Shown here piece after piece: positions 51,349 to 58,363 of a stretch of 64,000 nucleotides of DNA. The notes beneath the pieces are model-generated. The model was not told where the DNA came from and ran no database searches. It saw only the letters and a list, made by a program, of their open reading frames with translations. Numbering within the stretch: the stretch's first letter is position 1; each line of letters begins with the position of its first letter. The stretch comes from Brevibacillus formosus. GTDB lineage: Bacteria > Bacillota > Bacilli > Brevibacillales > Brevibacillaceae. The DNA lies in assembly GCF_003013405.1 (NCBI RefSeq), contig NZ_PXZL01000030.1, positions 62,001 through 126,000 on the forward strand. Direction: 5' to 3'. A program made the position numbers and the translations under genes.

Positions 51349-51999
51349 TCATTGTGTCGGGATCGGGAAAATGGCACCGAAGATCATGGCTCCGATAATC
51401 GCACCACCCGCAATTGGTTTGTTGTAATAGTAGAAAATTGCTGCTCCTGCTGTTGCGCCGAGTCCAACTGGAATCGAAGCCATGATCGCAGAGATGATGA
51501 TTAGTGGACCTAAGTAACGACCTGCTGCGTTTCCAGCTCCCATCATAACATCTGCGCCAAAGGTGGAGTTTGATGCGTTGATCGTATACTTCCGAATCAA
51601 AATAATCACGGTACCAATGATGAAGCCCAAGAATGCACCTGTCGCCAGCGCCAAAGGAAAAGAAGTCAACGGAGCTGTAAAGCCTGCCCCCAGCATCAAC
51701 GCTGGAACGCCAATCCCAATCCCTGTTTGCAACGAGCCGCCAATATCGAGAATCCCTACCAGCGGTCCCTCCAAAATACGAGCAAACAAAAAGCTCGCAC
51801 CAAACGCGGCAGCCGCACCGTATCCGCCACCCTTGATTCCCGCCTCCAGCATCGCAACGATGGCGATATCGTTAAAGGCACCGACATGATATACATAGTA
51901 AAGATGAGTACCCGCAAAGATTCCTGAAGACAAGCATGCCACAAAGAGGGGAAATGCCCATTCTGAATACCAAAATCCTTTTGCCTGCAATTCACCCAT
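51349..51999 (-). CDS. DUF4310-type membrane protein of the hexosaminate operon
   Basis: The ATG at 51999 shares one base with the TAA of the preceding gene (TAATG), so the two are translationally coupled. Product 216 residues, six or more Gly/Ala-rich hydrophobic segments (FPLFVACLSSGIFAGTHLYYVYHVGAF, GAAAAFGASFLFARILEGPLVGILDIGGSLQTGIGIGVPALMLGAGF, GAFLGFIIGTVIILIRKY, YLGPLIIISAIMASIPVGLGATAGAAIFYYYNKPIAGGAIIGAMIFGAIFPIP). It matches what I remember of DUF4310 (EF_0832 group). With the DUF4311 protein it is the only plausible permease of the operon. No PTS EIIC motif recognised. Confidence 0.8.
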   Translation of the reverse strand: MGELQAKGFWYSEWAFPLFVACLSSGIFAGTHLYYVYHVGAFNDIAIVAMLEAGIKGGGYGAAAAFGASFLFARILEGPLVGILDIGGSLQTGIGIGVPALMLGAGFTAPLTSFPLALATGAFLGFIIGTVIILIRKYTINASNSTFGADVMMGAGNAAGRYLGPLIIISAIMASIPVGLGATAGAAIFYYYNKPIAGGAIIGAMIFGAIFPIPTQ

Positions 52000-52787
52000 T
52001 ACTTTTTCACCACCGATCCGAATGTTTCGTGAAGCTCTATCAACCACTGTGGAATTTCAACGTACATACTCTTCAAGAGCGCGACATCAAAACCGCGGAA
52101 GAAGCCACTGAATACAAACAAGAGAATGACTGCAATAAACATGGATTTCGTAATTTTGTTCCAACCACTGTCATCCAGACCTTTACCGATCAAAATACCC
52201 AAGACGATTCCAGGCACCGCATTTCCCATGACCAAGTGCGACAAACCGCCCAAGACCGTTCCCCAAATCCCTGTCCGTTTTCCTGCATCCATCGCCGCCA
52301 TCCAGAACACAATCGGCATGATCGGGTTGATCAACCAGTTCGCAGCCGGGACCAGTACCTTCGTCGCTACGAGCTGCATTGATTCGGGAATCGCCGTTGC
52401 AGTGGAATTCAACACGGTAACCACAACGACACCAACTGCTGCTCCGGCAATCGCCATTTGCTTCGGATTGTGCAGCGTCTCTGCGACATTCTTGTTGCGC
52501 CAGAGCAACACGGCTGCCGCCCAGTTCGGGATGACGCGATGATCCACATCTTGCGTTAACGCACCAGCACCAACAACAGACGCCCACGAGTTAAACAAAA
52601 AGCCAAGACCAAATGAAAAGTGAGAAATGGGATCGCCCGCACACGCGTTCAGCTCTCCAAAAGTCCGGAATGCTCCCATCCCTTGGACATTGGGTGCATG
52701 GAACATCCTCGCTGCCCCCGCACCAACACCGAAGCCGACCAATGCCCCGATGACGATTGACTTCAACACAATCATCAAAGTAACCAT
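51999..52787 (-). CDS. DUF4311-type membrane protein of the hexosaminate operon
   Basis: A 262-residue, multi-helix protein (SD GGGGG). Helical parts: MVTLMIVLKSIVIGALVGFG, MAIAGAAVGVVVVTVLNST, NPIMPIVFWMAAMDAGKRTG, LVMGNAVPGIVLGILIGKGL, SMFIAVILLFVFSGFFRGF. Conserved-looking polar loops: FGELNACAGDPISHFSFGLGFLFNSWASVVGAGALTQDVDHRVIPNWAA. It resembles DUF4311 (EF_0833 group). It overlaps the DUF4310 start by one base. Inferred second half of an unknown permease. Confidence 0.8.
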   Translation of the reverse strand: MVTLMIVLKSIVIGALVGFGVGAGAARMFHAPNVQGMGAFRTFGELNACAGDPISHFSFGLGFLFNSWASVVGAGALTQDVDHRVIPNWAAAVLLWRNKNVAETLHNPKQMAIAGAAVGVVVVTVLNSTATAIPESMQLVATKVLVPAANWLINPIMPIVFWMAAMDAGKRTGIWGTVLGGLSHLVMGNAVPGIVLGILIGKGLDDSGWNKITKSMFIAVILLFVFSGFFRGFDVALLKSMYVEIPQWLIELHETFGSVVKK

Positions 52788-52808
52788 GAACTTACCCCCT
52801 GTCTGCTT

Positions 52809-53147
52809 CTATCGCTGACGAATCAACTGCCCTATACCCGCAGTTTGCTCGGTCTGTTGCCGAAACGTTATGTTTTCTACCTGGACCAGACCTAGCCTCA
52901 CTTGAATATCTACGGTGATGTCATAACGCGTCCGTTTGCGTGGGAAGAACAAACCCAAAAATCGCTCATGCTTCACTGTTTCTGTCGCAGACACTATGGA
53001 AACTCCTACAGGTTCGATTCTCACGACCAAATCATTCGTCTGTCTCGCCACTACATGCTTGATTTGGGAAAAAATCTTGTTGAAGGCTCCCTCTTTCGTA
53101 TCGCCACTGCCGGATAATCGGAAGGTCTGCGTCATCTCCGTGTACAT
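52809..53147 (-). CDS. DUF4312-type soluble protein of the hexosaminate operon
   Basis: A 112-residue soluble protein with SD GGAGGGAAG. Mixed alpha/beta sequence: FRLSGSGDTKEGAFNKIFSQIKHVVARQTNDLVVRIEPVGVSIVSATETVKHERFLGLFFPRKRTRYDITVDIQVRLGLVQVENITF. Looks like a small ferredoxin-like or dodecin-like fold; resembles DUF4312 (EF_0831 group). It lies 3 bp after the SFCGS gene. Role unknown; possibly a cytoplasmic subunit of the transporter. Confidence 0.75.
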   Translation of the reverse strand: MYTEMTQTFRLSGSGDTKEGAFNKIFSQIKHVVARQTNDLVVRIEPVGVSIVSATETVKHERFLGLFFPRKRTRYDITVDIQVRLGLVQVENITFRQQTEQTAGIGQLIRQR

Positions 53148-53150
53148 GGA

Positions 53151-53513
53151 TTACTTCCCTCCCAGCTTGATGTATTCTTCCACCATGCGTCTGCCCAGCT
53201 CTTCTGTATCCATAAAGCCAAAGCCAATCACTTTTTTGCCACTACGCAAGGCAGTAACCCCAGCATCTACTGAGCGCAAGCCGTACTCGACCGGAAAACC
53301 ATACTTGGTCTTGGCAGTCAGTGCACCAGCCCCGCCACTTCCGCAAAAGGACAATCCGAGATCTGCACTCTCACTGACCATGACATCTCCTACCTTCATA
53401 TCCGCGCCAACACCTGGAATGACGATCGCGGTTCCGCCAGCAGCTTCAATTCCTTTTGCGATGTTCTGTCCTTTTCCGAGACGATCACCAATCACGATTT
53501 TTACTTTAGACAT
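53151..53513 (-). CDS. SFCGS-motif glycine-rich protein of the hexosaminate operon
   Basis: ATG 53513 has GGAGG at 8 nt (the TTG at 53519 does not), giving 120 residues. The diagnostic motif is S55-F-C57-G-S-G-G-A-G-A. The N-terminal KIVIGDRLGKGQNIAKGIEAAGGTAIVIPG looks like a small Rossmann-like strand-loop-helix. A single Cys in a Gly-rich loop recalls, in general style only, the phospho-cysteine loop of PTS EIIB proteins. Known to me only as a rare family (EF_0830/AHA_3911) in this gene neighbourhood. Confidence 0.8.
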   Translation of the reverse strand: MSKVKIVIGDRLGKGQNIAKGIEAAGGTAIVIPGVGADMKVGDVMVSESADLGLSFCGSGGAGALTAKTKYGFPVEYGLRSVDAGVTALRSGKKVIGFGFMDTEELGRRMVEEYIKLGGK

Positions 53514-53545
53514 ATACAAAACCTCCCTATATTCACAGCAATGTT

Positions 53546-53917
53546 TTAAGATGGCCCCATCTGCATCGCACGGATCGCTTCAAAATGAACAGCCAATAGA
53601 AATGCTTCTGTATCATCTGCCTGCCACGCACTCTTTTCTTCCGCGAGGATTTTTTGCGAGAGCGTAACCATATCGGGATGAATTTCGGCGAATAACTCCG
53701 CTTCAATCACGGGCAGCCTTTCACCGTTTGTCATCCGGCGTACAAATGCCAGCACATGAGCACCGATGGCCAGCCAGCGATCTCGCGGTATATGAGTCTC
53801 CATGAGGTGGAACTCCTCCTCAATCTTCCGGAGAATCTGCCTAGTTTCAGAAATTTCAGATAAATAATCTGGTTTTGTCTCAGCCAGTTCCTTTAGAATG
53901 TCATCAATCATTTGCAT
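53546..53917 (-). CDS. Free-standing PRD-domain protein
   Basis: A 123-residue protein made of a single PTS-regulation-like domain. Two histidines fit the PRD pattern: H54 (AIGAHVLAFVRRM) and H111 (LLAVHFEAI). It overlaps the end of the amidohydrolase gene by 10 nt. PRDs are phosphorylated on His by HPr or EIIB, but are normally fused to a DNA/RNA-binding part, which is missing here. It may titrate or relay phosphate between the HPr-like protein and the large regulator. Family remembered as EF_0829/AHA_3910. Confidence 0.75.
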   Translation of the reverse strand: MQMIDDILKELAETKPDYLSEISETRQILRKIEEEFHLMETHIPRDRWLAIGAHVLAFVRRMTNGERLPVIEAELFAEIHPDMVTLSQKILAEEKSAWQADDTEAFLLAVHFEAIRAMQMGPS

Positions 53918-55053
53918 GTCAGTACCTTTCCCGAAGTAATCGCTTGATAAGCCACTACTCTTTCCTTTGTCTCCAACGTTTCTTGTTCACTGTCCGTCAA
54001 CATTGTCGGCTCTTTTTTGATCTGCAATATGGATACGTCCGCGCATGCCCCTACCTTCAACGTCCCGATTTCGTTTTCCAGCCCAAGAATTCGTGCAGGC
54101 GCAAGCGTACTCGCCGCAATCACCTCGTCGAGCGAGTAGCCCATGGCGAGAAACTTCGTGAGTGTGTGCGTCAAGCTGTGCACAGGACCGTCGATATTGC
54201 GCTGGTGAACATCCGTGCTAATGACATGTGGCATGATGCCTTGGGCCTGCGCATGACGCAGTGTTTGGAAGCTGAAGCTCGCTTCGCCGTGCCCGATGTC
54301 GAGTAAGACTCCCCGCTCCAACGCGTCTTGCGCCTCTGGAATCAACTCGCCTCTTTCGTCGAATATCCCTCCTTTTTTCCCGTGAAACGCATGTGTCACC
54401 ACGTCTCCTCGGTCTAACATAGGCAATATTTCCGTGAGTTTTGGCGGAGCGTTTCCGATGTGCACCATCATCGGTACGCCCGCTTCCCTCGCCGCTTCCT
54501 TGGCTACACGTAAGGGTTGTATCCCATTTTGCTTGACGACAGAACCGCTCATGCGGGCTTTTATTCCTCGTACTATCGGTTGTTTTCTTATGAGGGCTGC
54601 CGCTTCTCTCGGGGTTAACCGCGACATGTCTGCGAGCTCCCCGCCGCCTGTGCACAAGCCATCCCCTGAAATGTTCAGAAATGCCAGAACACGAGTAACA
54701 GAAGGATACACTGCTTCTTCAAGAAAAGCATCAAACGACCATAGCCCGACACTGCCAGCATCTACTACGGTTGTCACACCTTGCTCGACCCCGACCCGAT
54801 CCGCGGCTACGCCCAAACTCGTCTTTGTCGGAAAAACGTGAGCGTGCAGATCGATCAGACCGGGGGTCACCACATATCCCTCTGCATCAATCGTTTCCTT
54901 GCCCTCCAGATTCATCCCTTGATCATCGGCTGTCTTCTCTTTCTCATACAACCCAACGATCCGCCCTTCCCGAATGGCAAGATCATAGTGCCCGTTCAGG
55001 TTCTGGGAAGGATCAATGACCCGTCCGTTGCGTATGAGTAGATCCACTTTCAC
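53908..55053 (-). CDS. Amidohydrolase/deacetylase of the hexosaminate operon
   Basis: A 381-residue metal-dependent amidohydrolase. GTG 55053 lies 41 nt inside the end of the regulator gene. Metal ligands: H70-A-H72 (GLIDLHAHVF), K165 (GIKARMSG, candidate carbamylated lysine), H198, H221 and D281 (STDVHQ). The C terminus TLKVGACADVSILQ is typical. It is related to dihydroorotase-like deacetylases (EF_0837 group, from memory). In this operon it most likely removes an N-acyl group from the amino sugar acid before the DgaE step. Confidence 0.85.
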   Translation of the reverse strand: MKVDLLIRNGRVIDPSQNLNGHYDLAIREGRIVGLYEKEKTADDQGMNLEGKETIDAEGYVVTPGLIDLHAHVFPTKTSLGVAADRVGVEQGVTTVVDAGSVGLWSFDAFLEEAVYPSVTRVLAFLNISGDGLCTGGGELADMSRLTPREAAALIRKQPIVRGIKARMSGSVVKQNGIQPLRVAKEAAREAGVPMMVHIGNAPPKLTEILPMLDRGDVVTHAFHGKKGGIFDERGELIPEAQDALERGVLLDIGHGEASFSFQTLRHAQAQGIMPHVISTDVHQRNIDGPVHSLTHTLTKFLAMGYSLDEVIAASTLAPARILGLENEIGTLKVGACADVSILQIKKEPTMLTDSEQETLETKERVVAYQAITSGKVLTCK

Positions 55054-56983
55054 TCTCTATCGTCCCCTTTCCTGAAAAATAGCGCATGATGGCGGTCACT
55101 TCACTAGGCGGAACTTGGAGGTTTGCCTCAGCCATCAATTGGTTCAGCTTTTCACGCCATGCCTTCCATTCTTTTGATTCCGCCTCAGCCGACGATTCCC
55201 ACTCCTCCTGATAGGGTGAACCAAAAGCTAATCGATTCACCATCAGCAGCAGGTGCAGTGTCAGTCCGCTTGCCGTGTGTTCTGTTACGTACTCCCGGAA
55301 TGCAGTCACGATTTTTTGACTGATCTCATACCCCTTGCAGATAACATCCTGAGACAATCTCTCCACCACGGGCAAATCTGACGGATTGAGTTCAGCAGTC
55401 AGCGTGGGAAACCAGGCTTCCTTGCGAGCATTCACATCCTGCTGTCGATTGCCTCCCTCCACTTGCAATGCTTCCAGACAGTTCTGAATCTGGTTGATAT
55501 CTTGGCGGGTTGGAAGAGGACTGACGATGACAACTGGCACCTCGGCTTTGATTGGCAGCACACTGATGATGACATCCACGCGACGACTCGCCAAATACTT
55601 CTCTACCTCTGTGCTAGAACACAGGCCTACGACCCGAAGTGAACGCAATTCGCTTTCCAGATACGTTTTCAAAAACCGTGAAGTCCCTCTGCCAGTTCCG
55701 CAAACGACGAGCGCATCTGCCTTTTTCTGCTCCAGCCAGCGATCATAACCTGCTTGGAAATGCAGGACGAAGTAAGCAATGTCGGCATCAAGCCAATAGA
55801 CCCCGCGATGCCAAAACACTTCTTCGCAAGAGCGTTTGACTGCATCAAACATGCGTGCATATGAACGGCGAATCTCCTCCGTCAGTGGATTCGCAAAAAG
55901 AACTCCCTGACGATAACGGTTCAAACTGTCATCCAGGTGAGCAAAAAGCAATCTGACCAGCTCCTGATCCTCGTTCAACGGTGCCAGCATCCTGCTACTA
56001 ACCGCTTCTGTCAGCTCCTTAGTTGCCTGGAAAACGTCCAAAACAATCCTCCCTGCTCTCGCCTCTCTTGGCACCTGGTCGGTCCCTAACAGCGGAAGAC
56101 ACGCATACGCAATCTCGTGTTCGGGAATATCGACGTTCAATCGCTGACATAATGCTCGAACCTCGTGTGAAAACAGCTCATACCCGCTCCAATGTCTCGC
56201 TTCCCCCATCTCGGCATCATCCGCAGTGACCAATTGGCCCCGCTGTACACGATGGACGACAATGCATAAGCGAATCAGTAAACTAATCAGCGCTCTGTCT
56301 GCCAGCGTCTCCGCAGCAGCATCCATCCATGCTTTGATGCTGTGAATGATCTCCCCTAATTGTGTCCGGCTGATCAGCCATTTCTCTAATAGCGGACCAG
56401 TTCTCGCTTCTTGTCCATTTTCTAAAAACATCCCCTGTACCATCCGATACATGTCGATTCCATCCAACAAATCGTGAATCAAGTTTTCGAGAGCATACCG
56501 CTTATGCCGCTCACTCCCGTCCACACGTACACCGTACCTTTGCTTCGTGACAAGCTCAAGACGCCAGCCGTCGAGCAGTTTTTCCGCGTCCTTGACATCG
56601 GCAACGACGGTATTTCGACTGACTCCCATATGGTCAGCCAAATCGTTCATCCGCTGATACCCTTCCGACAGCAGAAGAATGAACAAAAAGTGCTTAACCC
56701 GATCCTTTTGCGGCAGAATGAGCGTCTTGCTGTCATCACTTTGCAAATTTTCCTTCAAAGCATTTCGATGCTCTTGTTCTTCCGTGATCCACAGCCCTTT
56801 ATTCGGTTGAGAATGGAGGATGACATTTCGTTCCTTTAGCCATTGCCTGACGTTCTCAAGATCGTACTTGACGGTCCGCTCGCTTACCTGGAAATCGCGC
56901 GCGACGTCCTTAATTTTCAGCGGATAGTAGCTGTCGAGTATCACCTTCAGTAATGCATGGGAACGTGTGGTTAAAAAGACCAT
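55013..56983 (-). CDS. PRD-containing transcriptional regulator (BglG/MtlR type) with EIIB-like domain
   Basis: A 656-residue regulator, SD AAAGGAG. Domains: HTH-11 (1-60), Mga-like second HTH (95-150, GYQRMNDLADHMGVSRNTVVADV), PRD1 (about 200-305, H244), PRD2 (about 315-415, H349 and H408), EIIB-Gat-like domain (423-505) with the phospho-cysteine loop VVC428GTGRGTS, and a C-terminal helical part (about 535-645, HLLLMVNRLAFG) that looks like a third PRD. MtlR/ManR relatives end in an EIIA domain, which I do not see here. It should activate the operon that it heads when dephosphorylated or phosphorylated through the sugar transporter. Confidence 0.88.
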   Translation of the reverse strand: MVFLTTRSHALLKVILDSYYPLKIKDVARDFQVSERTVKYDLENVRQWLKERNVILHSQPNKGLWITEEQEHRNALKENLQSDDSKTLILPQKDRVKHFLFILLLSEGYQRMNDLADHMGVSRNTVVADVKDAEKLLDGWRLELVTKQRYGVRVDGSERHKRYALENLIHDLLDGIDMYRMVQGMFLENGQEARTGPLLEKWLISRTQLGEIIHSIKAWMDAAAETLADRALISLLIRLCIVVHRVQRGQLVTADDAEMGEARHWSGYELFSHEVRALCQRLNVDIPEHEIAYACLPLLGTDQVPREARAGRIVLDVFQATKELTEAVSSRMLAPLNEDQELVRLLFAHLDDSLNRYRQGVLFANPLTEEIRRSYARMFDAVKRSCEEVFWHRGVYWLDADIAYFVLHFQAGYDRWLEQKKADALVVCGTGRGTSRFLKTYLESELRSLRVVGLCSSTEVEKYLASRRVDVIISVLPIKAEVPVVIVSPLPTRQDINQIQNCLEALQVEGGNRQQDVNARKEAWFPTLTAELNPSDLPVVERLSQDVICKGYEISQKIVTAFREYVTEHTASGLTLHLLLMVNRLAFGSPYQEEWESSAEAESKEWKAWREKLNQLMAEANLQVPPSEVTAIMRYFSGKGTIESESGSTHTQRTGH

Positions 56984-57027
56984 TCCTTTCTCCTTTCCAT
57001 AAAAAGCTGTGTCCTTGCTTGAGATTC

Positions 57028-57056
57028 ATTATAGAAAACGCTTTCTCGGTGGTAAA
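57028..57056 (-). promoter_or_regulatory. Sigma-A promoter of the ten-gene operon
   Basis: Minus strand: TTTACC (rc of 57051-57056), 17-bp spacer, perfect TATAAT (rc of 57028-57033), 44 bp before the regulator ATG. Confidence 0.75.
57033..57046. promoter_or_regulatory. cre site (CcpA operator) inside the operon promoter
   Basis: AGAAAACGCTTTCT (rc AGAAAGCGTTTTCT) is a near-perfect dyad matching the cre consensus TGWAARCGNTWWCA at the core. It lies between the -35 and -10 boxes, so CcpA binding would block RNA polymerase. Confidence 0.8.
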
Positions 57057-57118
57057 GAACGATTCCTTTCCCCATCAATCGTGCAATTTTTGCAATTATC
57101 AGTTCGATTCGACACCAC

Positions 57119-57156
57119 TAAAAAAGATGACCCCGGTTAAAAATGGGAGCCATCCT
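57119..57156 (-). terminator. Terminator of the secreted-protein gene
   Basis: Minus strand: GATGGCTCCC pairs with GGGGTCATC, then six T. Confidence 0.8.
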
Positions 57157-57167
57157 CTCTTTATCAC

Positions 57168-58256
57168 CTATTTGACATAGATCGTCGTTTTTGCGGTTGC
57201 TTTTGTATCCGTTTCGATGTTTTTCACAGTTGCCTCAAACTTATGTGTCTTTTTTTGCTCTGGCTTGAACTTTAGCAGTACTTTGTATGTTTTATTTTCT
57301 TCGTCATATTCTTCATTGATTTCGGTCACGTCATAATTGTACTCTCTGCTAAATTTTGCCGAATCCATTCCGGTTGCTTGATAGGTTAACAGCAAGTAGA
57401 TTTCATCCCCAAGTTTGATTGTTATGGTTTGTGGGCTAAGGGAAGTTTCGATTTTGGGGTTGGCGATCACGTCAAACTTTATCACTCCACTTCCACTTAT
57501 ATCCTCATCTTTTTCTTTATCATACATTTCCAAGAAAAAGAAAGGAGTATAAGTTCCCTCTTTACGTGGGGTAAAGTAACCTGTCGTTACATACATCCCC
57601 TTCTTACGATCATGTATGGTTCTTACTTTTTCCACCTTTTGGGTCGTATCTACTGAATTAAACGAAAAAAATAAAAACTTCGCGTCTTCTCGAATGATTC
57701 CCTTATAAGGAGTATGTACAGTAAATTTTATTTTTTCACCAACTTTAAGTTTTTGTTCAGGCAAAATAAAAAATTCCGAATCTACAGAAGGAACCGTTTC
57801 CGGCATGTTGTCTACAAATATCCTCTTATTCGTTTTTCCTACCCACATTTTATTAGTATCGCTCAAAATGATCTCAAACTCGATACCCAAGCTTCCAGCA
57901 TTGTTTCCGATGATATCCTCCGGTGTAAATGTCGCCTTTGACACATAACTCTTTCCTTTTATTTTCGTCTCGGGCTCAATGGTTATGGTATGCTCTTTAT
58001 CCATTTTTGCCTTAACCACGATTTTCGCTTCGAATGATTTCCCCTCTTTTTTCGTAACTGCCTCTATCTGAATCTTCGTACCGGGAGAATACCTGTCTTT
58101 GTCTGGACTTATTTTTAGTTCAACAGGTATCGACTCGTCTATTTCTTCGGATGCCAAGGTGACTGCTGGTGACCATGTGACAAGCAAGGCGAACGTTAAA
58201 AGCCAACTCATAAGGAAATAAATCCACGAAGACTGCTTTCGCTTCATGAAAAACAT
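57168..58256 (-). CDS. Secreted protein with Ig-like beta-sandwich repeats, function unknown
   Basis: I choose ATG 58256 (MFFMKRKQSSW), with GGAGGG 7 nt upstream; the ORF open to 58295 lacks a good SD. Product 362 residues. Signal peptide about 1-36 (WIYFLMSWLLTFALLVTWSP, cleavage near TLA-S). The mature chain is rich in beta strands and Lys, Thr and Glu, with two or three repeats of the form K-I-S-P-D-K-x-x-Y-x-P-G-T-K-I (about 55-70), P-E-Q-K-L-K-V-G-E-K-I-K-F (about 165-180) and S-P-Q-T-I-T-I-K-L-G-D-E-I. No family recognised. Single gene between two terminators. Confidence 0.75.
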   Translation of the reverse strand: MFFMKRKQSSWIYFLMSWLLTFALLVTWSPAVTLASEEIDESIPVELKISPDKDRYSPGTKIQIEAVTKKEGKSFEAKIVVKAKMDKEHTITIEPETKIKGKSYVSKATFTPEDIIGNNAGSLGIEFEIILSDTNKMWVGKTNKRIFVDNMPETVPSVDSEFFILPEQKLKVGEKIKFTVHTPYKGIIREDAKFLFFSFNSVDTTQKVEKVRTIHDRKKGMYVTTGYFTPRKEGTYTPFFFLEMYDKEKDEDISGSGVIKFDVIANPKIETSLSPQTITIKLGDEIYLLLTYQATGMDSAKFSREYNYDVTEINEEYDEENKTYKVLLKFKPEQKKTHKFEATVKNIETDTKATAKTTIYVK

Positions 58257-58312
58257 TCCATATCCCTCCAACCATTTTTTGGTGATAACCTCCATCCAAA
58301 TAGTACCATTAC

Positions 58313-58354
58313 ATAAAAAAGGCCCGCAACGAAAGGTTACGGACCTCTATTTTT
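58313..58354. terminator. Bidirectional terminator after the UbiD-family gene
   Basis: AGGCCCGCAAC pairs with GTTACGGACCT, A run on the left and T run on the right. Confidence 0.82.
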
Positions 58355-58363
58355 AGGGGCTGC

